NCBI GenBank assembly: GCA_003215775.1
Contig: QCJW01000009.1
Span: 1 to 64,000, forward strand
DNA: 64,000 bases
Source: Prochlorococcus sp. AG-409-G20
Lineage (GTDB): Bacteria; Cyanobacteriota; Cyanobacteriia; PCC-6307; Cyanobiaceae
Direction of reading: 5' to 3'
In this document: one piece after another, positions 54,543 through 63,572 of the stretch
Position numbering within the stretch: the stretch's first letter is position 1
How the letters are laid out: every line of letters starts with the position of its first letter
The notes under the pieces: generated by a model
What the model saw: only the letters and a program-made list of their open reading frames with translations
Told to the model about the DNA's origin: nothing
The model's database searches: none
Translations under genes and position numbers: made by a program

Positions 54543-56303
54543 TTAATTTTTCTTTATAGATTCAATATAATCAGTCAAATCTTTTCGAAGTTGAATACGA
54601 AGAGAAGCGTCCTTAATTGCATCAGTAGAGACTCTCAACAAAGCAGGTCCATCTTGAGATAGTCCCCACTGCAAAGCACAGTTCAAGTCTTCCAAGCAAG
54701 CAATCTGCCTATGAGGGATGCCATAGGCATCCGCTAGGGCAAAGCAATCAACCTTCTGAGGCATCGAAAAAAGCTTATCAATATGACCTTCCGGATAAGT
54801 ATCAATATTCATTTGATGAAAAATGCCTCCACCTCCATTATCGATCAAAAGGACTAGCAATGGTGATTCATTCGGACGAGCCATCAGCCAACCATTACTG
54901 TCATGAAGGAATGCCAAATCACCTGTCACCAAAACCATTCGGCCAAGAACCATAGACAAGCCAATTCCTATAGAAAGAGTCCCGTCAATGCCAGAGGCTC
55001 CACGAAAACCAAAATTCCTACGAATTCCTAATAATTCACCTGCATAAGACAACCAATCTCTAATAGGACTACTTGCTGCAAGCATTACAGGTAGTGATTT
55101 AGGCAATAATCTTGGCAACCAATAAGCCAAAGAAGGTTCTGAGATAGATCCCTGCAAGGGAAACTTTTCACGAATCCAATCATTCATTAAATAATCAATT
55201 TTAGTTAATTGATTCAATGGACCTCCTAATACTAATTCCTTTTCATTCTGGAGATATATAGAGAATTTTGACCTCATCTTAATCCAAGAAGCGAATCCAT
55301 TACTCCATTGATTTGCCAAGCCTAAAGGATCAAGATTACGCGGTTCCCCCTCAGTGATAAGCAATTGATTTCCGCCTAAAGTTTGTAAGCATGGGCCAAG
55401 TTTTCTGCTTGCGGGGAGGGGGCCTAATCTTAAAACCTGTAATCCAGGTTGAAGTAAATTAGAACTACACTCTAAAAGCAATTCCCAATTATGTATCAAG
55501 CCACATTGATCTTCTAAGACTACAGATAATGGATCCGCAAATATCTTCCACCCACTAATCAAATGCCATTCCCTAAGTGCATCCTGAAAAGATTGAATAT
55601 TGTCAACCGAACCTCTCCAAGGACCTACAATAACAATGCCCGGGAGAGAATGATCTAAATCATATTTGGAGCCATCCCAATTCTGATAAAATCTTTCTTC
55701 TACTAAATTTAACTTCTTAGATTTATCTATGAAAGAACTTCCTAAATCATTATCAATATCCTTTTGTTCAGAAGAAGACGAATGCAAAGGTTCCTCTATA
55801 GGAAGATTTATATGAACAGGTCCTGGATAATCAAGGATTTTTGCCCACGATTCGTCTACTAATGTTTGTAATTGATTATTAGTTAGCAAATGAATTCCAT
55901 CTTTATGACCATTGATGAAAAAGCGACAAACTGAACTTAAGAATTCTTCTTGGTTAACAGTCTGATTCGAACCACAATCCTTCAATCTAAAAGGTCTATC
56001 TGCCGTAATCATTATTAATGGATGACATGATCTATCAGCTTCCACAGCTGCTGGAAGCAGATTCGCAACTGCACTTCCAGAAGTTGTTATCACTATTGGG
56101 GCTTTACCACTACCAGAGCTAATGCCTAAGGCCAAGAAGCAAGCAGACCTTTCATCAATGGCTGTCCTTAGAATAATCTCACCTGCATCTGCAAGTATTC
56201 CTGCAGCAATCGCCAAAGGGCCAGAACGACTTCCAGGGCAGAGCACTATTTGCTGAGTTCCCTTTGAGCTAAAAGCCCTTAAGAGGTCTAAGCATCTAAG
56301 CAA
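54543..56303 (-). CDS. menD: SEPHCHC synthase MenD, start uncertain
   Basis: The 586-residue ThDP enzyme joins isochorismate and 2-oxoglutarate in phylloquinone synthesis. IVLCPGSRSGPLAIAAG, TTSGSAVANLLPAAVEA and the ThDP part (ASGIDGTLSIGIGLSM, VTGDLAFLHDSNGW) are intact. The start is unusual: the frame opens with TTG (MLRCLDLLRAF), about ten residues shorter than homologues. The 13 codons upstream (VGTLTLSLARTN) read as protein but have only non-standard starts, and a TGA precedes them. An ATG in another frame at about 56340 could be the old start after a frameshift. Confidence 0.88.
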   Translation of the reverse strand: MLRCLDLLRAFSSKGTQQIVLCPGSRSGPLAIAAGILADAGEIILRTAIDERSACFLALGISSGSGKAPIVITTSGSAVANLLPAAVEADRSCHPLIMITADRPFRLKDCGSNQTVNQEEFLSSVCRFFINGHKDGIHLLTNNQLQTLVDESWAKILDYPGPVHINLPIEEPLHSSSSEQKDIDNDLGSSFIDKSKKLNLVEERFYQNWDGSKYDLDHSLPGIVIVGPWRGSVDNIQSFQDALREWHLISGWKIFADPLSVVLEDQCGLIHNWELLLECSSNLLQPGLQVLRLGPLPASRKLGPCLQTLGGNQLLITEGEPRNLDPLGLANQWSNGFASWIKMRSKFSIYLQNEKELVLGGPLNQLTKIDYLMNDWIREKFPLQGSISEPSLAYWLPRLLPKSLPVMLAASSPIRDWLSYAGELLGIRRNFGFRGASGIDGTLSIGIGLSMVLGRMVLVTGDLAFLHDSNGWLMARPNESPLLVLLIDNGGGGIFHQMNIDTYPEGHIDKLFSMPQKVDCFALADAYGIPHRQIACLEDLNCALQWGLSQDGPALLRVSTDAIKDASLRIQLRKDLTDYIESIKKN

Positions 56304-56391
56304 ATTGGTTCTTGCTAAAGACAGAGTAAGAGTTCCAACTCATACAATCCTCGGATAACAAGCACCAAGTAAGAAAATCTGAAATGATTTA

Positions 56392-56997
56392 ATGTCAAAT
56401 CCGCACCCAGAGACTCACAAAAACAAGAACATTGGTTGGCTGAATTTGGCTACATGGATACTTATTGCTGTTCTCATCAGATGGCAGGTAGTTGAACCCA
56501 GATGGATTCCATCTGGGTCAATGCTTCCCACACTTAGACTTAAAGACAAAGTATTGATCGAGAAGGTAAGGCCTCGTCTATTAAGACTTCAAGGAAAAAG
56601 CCTCCAAGATGAGACTATTGTTGTCTTCAGACCGCCTTTAAATCTTGTTGAAGCTGGATACGATCAAAATTCAGCATTGATCAAAAGAGTAGTTGGGACG
56701 CAAGGGGAAACAATTGCTGTCCACAATGGCCAATTAATTCGAAATGGAATCATCGTTAAAGAGCCATGGCTACCAGAACCTATTGAATATGAAATGGAAT
56801 CAGTAACCATTCAAGAGAATGAACTTTGGGTATTAGGTGATAATCGCAACAATAGTCTTGATTCTCATTTATGGGGAGCATTACCCGATGAAAACGTTAT
56901 AGGGACAGCAGTTTGGAGATATTGGCCTCTGCAAGCTTTTGGACCTATACGGTTCCCTACCCTCAAAAAATATAGCGATCGGCCCTTACTGCGATAA
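56392..56997 (+). CDS. lepB: Signal peptidase I
   Basis: The 201-residue protease removes signal peptides at the outer face of the cytoplasmic or thylakoid membrane. One N-terminal membrane segment (LATWILIAVLIRWQVV) precedes the catalytic serine in IPSGSMLPTLRL; the lysine is in ALIKRVVGTQGE, and GDNRNNSLDSHLWG is the box E. It is divergent from menD and followed by the DUF760 gene. Confidence 0.96.
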   Translation: MSNPHPETHKNKNIGWLNLATWILIAVLIRWQVVEPRWIPSGSMLPTLRLKDKVLIEKVRPRLLRLQGKSLQDETIVVFRPPLNLVEAGYDQNSALIKRVVGTQGETIAVHNGQLIRNGIIVKEPWLPEPIEYEMESVTIQENELWVLGDNRNNSLDSHLWGALPDENVIGTAVWRYWPLQAFGPIRFPTLKKYSDRPLLR

Positions 56998-57026
56998 GGT
57001 CTATAGGTGATAAAGAGCACACTGGG

Positions 57027-57377
57027 ATGATTAACCCGGAGTTTCTGACTACTGATAACAACGATGGGCATGAAGGCAATGCTTTAATCCAGTACCTTCA
57101 GGACCAATCTCCTGATGTTTTACAGCGTGTTGCCAAATCAGCCAGCAGTGATATTCAGGACATTATTCGCCACAATGTCCAAGGTCTTCTAGGTATGCTC
57201 CCTGGCGAGCAATTTGAAGTCAAAGTCAGTTCTAGTAGAGATAACTTTGCCAGCCTTCTTGCTTCAGCAATGATGACTGGCTATTTTCTCAGACAAATGG
57301 AACAAAGAAAAGAACTTGAAGAGTCAATGTTCTCTGACGAAGCAATGGAAGTTGATCCTGAGGATTTGGATTTCTAG
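57027..57377 (+). CDS. DUF760 protein
   Basis: The 116 residues match the cyanobacterial/plastid DUF760 family: LIQYLQDQSPDVLQRVAKSA, DIQDIIRHNVQGLLGMLP, and ASLLASAMMTGYFLRQMEQR. It is helical and soluble. Its stop overlaps that of the DUF4336 gene by 4 bases in convergent orientation. The role is unknown, and the family is widespread in oxygenic phototrophs. Confidence 0.85.
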   Translation: MINPEFLTTDNNDGHEGNALIQYLQDQSPDVLQRVAKSASSDIQDIIRHNVQGLLGMLPGEQFEVKVSSSRDNFASLLASAMMTGYFLRQMEQRKELEESMFSDEAMEVDPEDLDF

Positions 57378-58573
57378 AAACCTTCCAAAGGATTTTCTGG
57401 AACAATTCCAGCTCTCAGAAGATTTTCATCTAATCCATTCAAGAAACTAAAATCACCTTCTCCATTAGCCCAAGAACGTTTAGCAATATCTCTTCTAAGA
57501 TTCCTGGCTTTTCTTGAAGAAAATTCAGTTAAAGGTGAGTAATGAGCTGAGATTAACCAACGCAAACCTCTTAAAGAAGCAATCAGATCCAACCATTCGA
57601 GGAAGACTTCTTTAGCTCTAGGGAAAATCAACCTCTCAACAACAGGGGGAACTTGTATTAATGGCTTATCTCTTCCTAAAAGCTTTAAAGCAGATTCATC
57701 CCAACCTAATTTCCAAGAAAAGGGATATATACCAAAATGAGATTGAGGAGTTCTTAAATTGGGATTAAAAGCATTATTAAAGACCTCAGCGACTGATGGA
57801 ATATCTAATTTCTGGGGTCTTAGGAACAAAGAAAATAATACTAATCTTGCCCATCCCTTTTTCCTTGCTTGATATGAATCTTGAAGAGGTTCATTCCCTT
57901 TCTCCCGGGCATGAAACAAAAGAGGGACTGGATCTTGATTGAATAATTCAGGAGGTTTGCTTTCTATTCCAACAAGAGCATCCGTTACAAGTAATGAGCC
58001 AGATGGTTTATGGAAACAACTTATCTCCTGAAATCTACCCAAACCTATATTTAATGGCCCCAAGGAAAACCATTCACAACAATCTTGATGAGGGAATCCA
58101 TCATTAACTAAAACTTTAGTCCTGTTTCCAGGTATTCCTAACCATCCCAAAGGTAATCCAATAGGGAAACTCCACTGCCCAGGACAAATCCACAACTTTG
58201 CCTTAGGAAATGACCTAGAAAGAGCAGGCAATGAAATCTTATGTTCTAAGCCAGATGCTGTTGGAAGTACAATTGTAAGTACAGAACCATGTTTCTTTTC
58301 AATAGAGGATATTGCACTAATCAATTCACCAGTTGGAGGCAGTGGATTAATAAGCATCAATCCACCAGATACTTTTACAACTGTTAAGCGAATTGGTACA
58401 GCAACGTAATAGAGACCTTGAAGCTGATCAAGACTCCAAATCTGGTTTGGAATTAATTCACGGAAACAAGTACGGCGCTGGCCATATGGATACAAAGGAA
58501 GTAATGGCCACCAAGGCCATTTACGCTCGAGAGAGGATTCTTCTTGATGATTAGATACTTTTTCTTTATTCAC
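57374..58573 (-). CDS. DUF4336 protein (metallo-beta-lactamase-like)
   Basis: The 399-residue protein starts at GTG. It has a DUF4336-type body: the tryptophan- and proline-rich WPWWPLLPLYPYGQRRTC near the start, then RLTVVKVSGGLMLINPLPPT, VLPTASGLEHKISLPALSR and LLVTDALVGI. The family shares a beta-lactamase-like fold but lacks a clear HxHxDH metal motif here. It lies 3 bases from the permease gene, so it may be co-transcribed with the metal transporter. Confidence 0.8.
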   Translation of the reverse strand: MNKEKVSNHQEESSLERKWPWWPLLPLYPYGQRRTCFRELIPNQIWSLDQLQGLYYVAVPIRLTVVKVSGGLMLINPLPPTGELISAISSIEKKHGSVLTIVLPTASGLEHKISLPALSRSFPKAKLWICPGQWSFPIGLPLGWLGIPGNRTKVLVNDGFPHQDCCEWFSLGPLNIGLGRFQEISCFHKPSGSLLVTDALVGIESKPPELFNQDPVPLLFHAREKGNEPLQDSYQARKKGWARLVLFSLFLRPQKLDIPSVAEVFNNAFNPNLRTPQSHFGIYPFSWKLGWDESALKLLGRDKPLIQVPPVVERLIFPRAKEVFLEWLDLIASLRGLRWLISAHYSPLTEFSSRKARNLRRDIAKRSWANGEGDFSFLNGLDENLLRAGIVPENPLEGF

Positions 58574-58576
58574 AAT

Positions 58577-59449
58577 TTATGAATTAATAGAAACCTGAGT
58601 TTTAAGGACACCATATCTTGGCGCAAACAAAAATGCCAAAAGAAAAATAATAGTTTGCACAAGAACTATAGACCCTCCAGTTTCAATATCCCACCAATAA
58701 CTTAAATAAACACCAATAACACTAGACATAGAACTGCTAGCTATAGCCAGTAAATTCATTCTATCAAAACGGTCTGTAAGCAAATAAGCTGTAGCACCTG
58801 GCGTAATCAACATCGCAACCACAAGAATAATTCCAACAGTTTGGAGTCCAGCTACAGCAGCAAGAGAAAGCAAAGACAAAAGCATATAATGTAAAACTCC
58901 GGTATTAATTCCTATTGACCTTGCATGAGTCGCATCAAAACAATATAACATTAAATCCCTTCTAAATACAATCAGAATAGTTACAACTAATCCAGAAATA
59001 ATAAGGGTCTGTCTTACATCAGATCCCGAGATACCTAAAGGACTTCCAAACAAAATATGCATCAGATCAATATTACTTTTTATTTTTGAAACCAAAACCA
59101 ATCCCAAAGCAAAGAATCCTGTAAAAACTAATCCAATGACAGTATCTTCTTTTACCCTTGATTTCTGCTTTACAAAACCAATTAAGGCTACAGAACCAAC
59201 TCCAAAAACAAAAGCACCTATCGAGAAAGGGAGGCCAAGTGCATAAGCTACAACTACTCCAGGCATTACAGCATGAGAAACAGCATCACCCATAAGAGCC
59301 CAACCCTTAAGTGTCATGTAACACGAAAGAAGGCCACAAACAGCACCGACAAGAGCACTTACCATCAAAGCTCTTCTCATAAAATCATGACTTAAAGGTT
59401 CTAAAAGCCACCCAAAAGGTTGAGCAGAAAAAATAATTAACTCATTCAT
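58577..59449 (-). CDS. Mn/Zn ABC transporter, membrane subunit
   Basis: The 290-residue permease has 8-9 membrane helices of the ABC-3 family (ZnuB/MntB), with WALMGDAVSHAVMPGVVVAY as the signature loop and VGIILVVAMLITPGATAYLL later. It works with the ATPase and binding protein encoded upstream in the same operon. Overlap with the ATPase gene is 4 bases. Preference for Mn or Zn cannot be read from the permease. Confidence 0.92.
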   Translation of the reverse strand: MNELIIFSAQPFGWLLEPLSHDFMRRALMVSALVGAVCGLLSCYMTLKGWALMGDAVSHAVMPGVVVAYALGLPFSIGAFVFGVGSVALIGFVKQKSRVKEDTVIGLVFTGFFALGLVLVSKIKSNIDLMHILFGSPLGISGSDVRQTLIISGLVVTILIVFRRDLMLYCFDATHARSIGINTGVLHYMLLSLLSLAAVAGLQTVGIILVVAMLITPGATAYLLTDRFDRMNLLAIASSSMSSVIGVYLSYWWDIETGGSIVLVQTIIFLLAFLFAPRYGVLKTQVSINS

Positions 59450-60243
59450 GATTGTTTGAAGTCGTCTGAAGGAGCTTGCCCTGACAAGAGTTCTGGTGGC
59501 ATTCCGCCAAATGTCAACGTTAAATTCTCTGGGGTAAAGATCTCTGATGTTTCGCCATAAGCAAGTACAGTTTTATTAATTAGAACTACTAAGTCACAAA
59601 AATCTCGTACATGGCTTAAATCGTGAGTTGAGATCAATATGGTTCTTCCTTCATTTCTAAACTGAATAAACAATTCAGACATAAGCTTTTCAGTCCGAAC
59701 ATCAACCCCACTAAAAGGTTCATCCAATAGAAGAACAGAAGCACGTTGTGCAATTGCTCTTGCAAGAAACGCCCTTTTACGCTGACCGCCAGAAAGAGCG
59801 CCAATAGGTCTTTTTGACAATTCCAAAAGCTCTACTCTCTCAAGTGCATGAAAAACTGCTCTCTTGTCCGACTCCCTTGGAATCCTAAAAAGATTCATAG
59901 ATCCATATCGTCCCATCATCACTACATCCCAAACACTCACAGGGAATGAGTAATCAATACCTTCATTCTGAGGAACATACGCAACTGCTTGATTCCTTTG
60001 AGCTCTATAGACCTCTGAACCATTTATTTTAATTAACCCTCTAGAAGGACGAACAAACCCCATTAAAGCTTTGAAAAATGTAGATTTTCCAGCACCATTC
60101 ATTCCTACAAGTCCGCATATACTTCCAGCTGGCAATGAAAGGCTAGCGTCATAGAGTGCCACTGTACCGTTGTAATCAACACAAACATCTTCTGCCTCAA
60201 TCCGCAATAATCTTTGAACGATATCTCTCTTATTTCTATCCAT
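59446..60243 (-). CDS. Mn/Zn ABC transporter, ATP-binding subunit
   Basis: The 265-residue ATPase has Walker A GLVGMNGAGKSTFFKAL, the Q-loop in YVPQNEGIDYSFPV, the signature LSGGQRKRAFLARAIAQ and Walker B VLLLDEPFSGVD. It powers metal uptake with the flanking permease and binding protein. It overlaps the permease by 4 bases and the binding protein's stop by 1 (TAATG). Confidence 0.93.
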   Translation of the reverse strand: MDRNKRDIVQRLLRIEAEDVCVDYNGTVALYDASLSLPAGSICGLVGMNGAGKSTFFKALMGFVRPSRGLIKINGSEVYRAQRNQAVAYVPQNEGIDYSFPVSVWDVVMMGRYGSMNLFRIPRESDKRAVFHALERVELLELSKRPIGALSGGQRKRAFLARAIAQRASVLLLDEPFSGVDVRTEKLMSELFIQFRNEGRTILISTHDLSHVRDFCDLVVLINKTVLAYGETSEIFTPENLTLTFGGMPPELLSGQAPSDDFKQS

Positions 60244-61187
60244 TAATTTTCTCCTTCCTTCAAAGTAAGTCCATTAACAATTAAACGAACATTATGCCTT
60301 TGAAGCTCTAGCAATGTAGGTGCAGGTCCATATGGGCCAGAAAGAGAATCTACATAGAAAACACCACCAAATTTAGATCCACTAGACTTAGCAACTTCTC
60401 TCTGAGCTTTGGAGCTTACAGTACTCTCACAAAAGATTGCAGGGATTTTATTAGTCTTGATTTTATTAATTAAATTAACCATTCTTTTTGGAGTAACCTG
60501 ACTCTCTGCATTTACTGGCCATAGATAAGCCTCCTCTAAACCATAATCACTAGCCAGATAACTAAATGCTCCTTCACAGGTAACCAAGACTCTCTTCTCC
60601 TTTGGAATTAATGACAAAGAAGAATTTAATTCATCATCAAGAGCTTTGAGTTTAGCTTTATATACTAAGGAATTACTAGTAAATACGTCCTTACCTTCTG
60701 GATCGAGTTTTATAAAGGCCTCTGTCAATCTATCTACATATTGCATTGCTCTGAGAGGTGACATCCAAACATGAGGGTTTGGTTTTCCTGAATAGAGGTC
60801 TCCTTCAATTAAAAGGGGCTTTATACCCTTAGATAAAACAACAGTTGGAACATCACCTAATGATAGAACAAATTCCTTAGCCCAAAGTTCAAGACCAAAG
60901 CCATTCTCAACAATCAAATCAGCGCGTGAAGCTCTTACAAGATCACTAGGTGTTGGCTTATAACCATGAATCTCTGCACCCTGTTTAGTAATTGAATTAA
61001 TAGTTATTCTTTGTCCTGCAACATTCCTTGCCATATCAGCAAGAACAGTGAAAGTAGTAAGAACAATAGGTTTCTGTTTCTGGGATACATTAATAGAAAC
61101 ATTTCTTGGAAATTCACAGCCAAAAGAAATTATCCCAACAACTAAAATTGGAGAAAACTTAAGCAAGAACTTTTTTAGAAAAATCAT
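60243..61187 (-). CDS. Mn/Zn ABC transporter, metal-binding lipoprotein
   Basis: The 314-residue A-I-cluster binding protein has a signal ending in a lipobox-like SFGC. The four metal ligands are visible: HGYKPTPSD, PHVWMSP, the Glu of FCES-type region (IFCESTVSS) and the Asp of FYVDSLSG. There is no histidine-rich loop of ZnuA, which favours manganese, a nutrient photosystem II needs. It is first in the three-gene operon; no Zur or Mn box was recognised upstream. Confidence 0.88.
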   Translation of the reverse strand: MIFLKKFLLKFSPILVVGIISFGCEFPRNVSINVSQKQKPIVLTTFTVLADMARNVAGQRITINSITKQGAEIHGYKPTPSDLVRASRADLIVENGFGLELWAKEFVLSLGDVPTVVLSKGIKPLLIEGDLYSGKPNPHVWMSPLRAMQYVDRLTEAFIKLDPEGKDVFTSNSLVYKAKLKALDDELNSSLSLIPKEKRVLVTCEGAFSYLASDYGLEEAYLWPVNAESQVTPKRMVNLINKIKTNKIPAIFCESTVSSKAQREVAKSSGSKFGGVFYVDSLSGPYGPAPTLLELQRHNVRLIVNGLTLKEGEN

Positions 61188-61341
61188 TTCAGGAGTACAA
61201 GTCCATTACCGAATTTAATGATCGATCCAGGATATGAATTCTATAGCTTCTACTTCTAGCAATAAATTGCTGCGTTAGGAAGATTTCTGTCAAATCATTT
61301 CTTAATTGTGAAATTATTAATTAAAAAGATTGATTATAGTT

Positions 61342-62727
61342 CTAGTTTCCAACTTGGCTAGAAATTGAACGAGAAGATAAGCCCTCAGAAGCATTTTGAC
61401 TAATCCATTCTGCCGATTGCTTCAAGAAGCCTGCCCAATCAACACGTTCTGCATTTGCAGCATTCTTAACTAGCTTTGGCGCGTCAAGTTTCAATGATTC
61501 CAAGTTAAGCTCAGTCACTCCATTATTCAATGCCATCCAATCAGCCATAGATCTTCCTACTACTCTTGTCAAATAAGCAGCACTTAAAGCTTGCAGCGTT
61601 CCAGCTGCGATCCAACTACTGCCATGAAACTTAGCGACACTAAATAAAGCTTGACCACTCCATTCGACCACACCCTGAGCAAGTGCTGCCCCAACAAGTT
61701 GCTTTGCAACTATCTGCAGAACTTCAGGTTTTATTGAGCACTGCCATATCTGAGCCATTTCTGTAATCATTAATCCATTTACAACTGTTACAGCCAAGAG
61801 ATCTGTTGTAGGGACAGGCGAAGCAAAGACTGTTCCAGCTACTATCCATTGATTACGTTTCTGAATATTTCTAAATTTCTCTCTTCTTAGCATTTCCAAT
61901 TCTGTTTGCCAAGAAGAGTGCAGTCTTTCAAGCAACCTAAGACAAGTATGTTGTTTGTTTTGATTAGACTTATTTAATAGAGTTTGAAGATTATTACTTT
62001 CAGATAAAACTACTTCATTATCTTCATCCAATCTTAATAACTTATCATTCCATCTGGCAGGCAGTTGGGCCTTAAGAGCCTTTGATTCTTCATCCCATAT
62101 CACATGATTAGAACATGATGCAAATATCCATGAAGGTTGGTCTTTCGGGACTTTCTTCAACCACAACAGATCAGCTGCTTTCAAAGGAAGAGTTAAATAA
62201 TAAATAAGGATATCGTTGCTATGAAATTGATCTGGCCATACCCATGATTCATCTTCTAAAGATAATGGAGCTTGCCACGAAAGATCTATCATGCTGTTTT
62301 TGGTTTTAATATAACCTTCTAATTTCAACTTTAATTCATTTGAACAAGTGGTCGTATCTGAAGAGATAACAGCAACTTTCTGTGGACCTGAAGCATTAAG
62401 AATCTGCTTTATAGACTCATTTCTTTTTTGACAAAGAGTCTCAGACTGAGCAGGATCATCAAAATCCTTAAATTGAATAAGAACTTCTTTGCATCTATTG
62501 ACCCAACCTTGAATAGTAGATGGACTTTTAAATTCGGGAGTTACTGGTTTCATTAGCCACCAAACACCAGCCCCAGTAATCAGCAAGCCAAGTCCCCCTC
62601 CTGGCAAGTTGAAAACATCAGATGCTAACCAATTCCCCAACAGAATTGATCCGCAAAAAAAACCAATCTTTCCAATAGGAAGAGAAGAAACTGTTAAAGG
62701 AATTTCGATACTCTTAGGAATCTTCAC
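61342..62727 (-). CDS. DUF697 membrane protein with degenerate GTPase part
   Basis: The 461-residue protein starts at GTG. Two N-terminal membrane segments (GKIGFFCGSILLGNWLAS and GLGLLITGAGVWWLM) precede a region that in relatives is a GTPase. Here the P-loop GxxxxGKS is not visible (only VAVISSDTTTCSNELK at its place). The C-terminal DUF697 part is clear (IVAGTVFASPVPTTDLLAV, VAKQLVGAALAQGVVEW, AAYLTRVVGRS). The function is unknown; loss of nucleotide binding is suggested. Confidence 0.75.
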   Translation of the reverse strand: MKIPKSIEIPLTVSSLPIGKIGFFCGSILLGNWLASDVFNLPGGGLGLLITGAGVWWLMKPVTPEFKSPSTIQGWVNRCKEVLIQFKDFDDPAQSETLCQKRNESIKQILNASGPQKVAVISSDTTTCSNELKLKLEGYIKTKNSMIDLSWQAPLSLEDESWVWPDQFHSNDILIYYLTLPLKAADLLWLKKVPKDQPSWIFASCSNHVIWDEESKALKAQLPARWNDKLLRLDEDNEVVLSESNNLQTLLNKSNQNKQHTCLRLLERLHSSWQTELEMLRREKFRNIQKRNQWIVAGTVFASPVPTTDLLAVTVVNGLMITEMAQIWQCSIKPEVLQIVAKQLVGAALAQGVVEWSGQALFSVAKFHGSSWIAAGTLQALSAAYLTRVVGRSMADWMALNNGVTELNLESLKLDAPKLVKNAANAERVDWAGFLKQSAEWISQNASEGLSSRSISSQVGN

Positions 62728-62975
62728 GGAATTAAATTAAAAAGACCTCTCTATAGCCTTCTTAGCTCAGTTAATGATCAAAGCAAATTCTTTAGGTCTA
62801 AATCCTTACAATGACAAGCTTTTCAAAGTAATCTTTCTCACGAAACGACTCCAAAACCAGAATAAATTGGGCAGATTAAAAAATACTGGGATGTGAATCT
62901 GCTAAAGGAGTGACCCAAAAGCATCACTATCTACCCTCAATGCGTCACACTTGCTTGTGATAACAACAGAAGACG

Positions 62976-63566
62976 ATGAGCGATTCTTACAGCGATCCTC
63001 AAATGAACGGAAGAGAGCATGAAGGTTCCAGGGATAGTGGACGCTCAAATTTCCGAGGTGGGAGAGGCCCTGGAAGAAGAGATGCCGGCGGATTCCGCAT
63101 ACGCCTAAGTGATAATGAAATGCGAGCAGCAAGATCACTTCAGGAAGCTTTTGACCTTCGCTCAACAGTTGCAGTATTGGGTTTCTCAGTCAGGACTCTG
63201 GCTCAAATGCTTGAAGATGGAAAGCTAAATGAAGTTATAGAGCAAATTAAAAGTCAATCAAACAAAGGTAGCAATCGTCGAGGAGATGAAGGCCCTCATC
63301 AATCAAGAAAAAATCGCTACAGCAATGGAACTCAAGCTGATTCCCGAAGAGGTCCTAAACCAAATCCATTTGCAAGGCCAGAGAAACCTCAACCAGCACA
63401 AATAAAAGAAGAAGAAACTACTCCTCAAGAAGAAAATCTTGACTCGGGTCATCTCAATTCAGAAGAATCAATTAATCAATCCAACCAAACCCCTGTCGAA
63501 ACTCAAGAGACCGAAATTATCAACAAAGAGAATGAATCAAATTCAAACTCCCCTTCACAAGTCTAA
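62976..63566 (+). CDS. Arg/Gly-rich protein preceding trpS
   Basis: The 196-residue protein has an RG-rich N-terminus (RGGRGPGRRDAGGFRIRLSD), a conserved central helical part (MRAARSLQEAFDLRSTVAVL, FSVRTLAQMLEDGKL) and a long acidic, asparagine-rich disordered tail. The centre resembles a small DNA- or RNA-binding helical unit; the flanks suggest nucleic acid association. It is conserved in marine picocyanobacteria next to trpS, whose ATG follows 6 bases after its stop. The function is unknown. Confidence 0.7.
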   Translation: MSDSYSDPQMNGREHEGSRDSGRSNFRGGRGPGRRDAGGFRIRLSDNEMRAARSLQEAFDLRSTVAVLGFSVRTLAQMLEDGKLNEVIEQIKSQSNKGSNRRGDEGPHQSRKNRYSNGTQADSRRGPKPNPFARPEKPQPAQIKEEETTPQEENLDSGHLNSEESINQSNQTPVETQETEIINKENESNSNSPSQV

Positions 63567-63572
63567 GAATCT

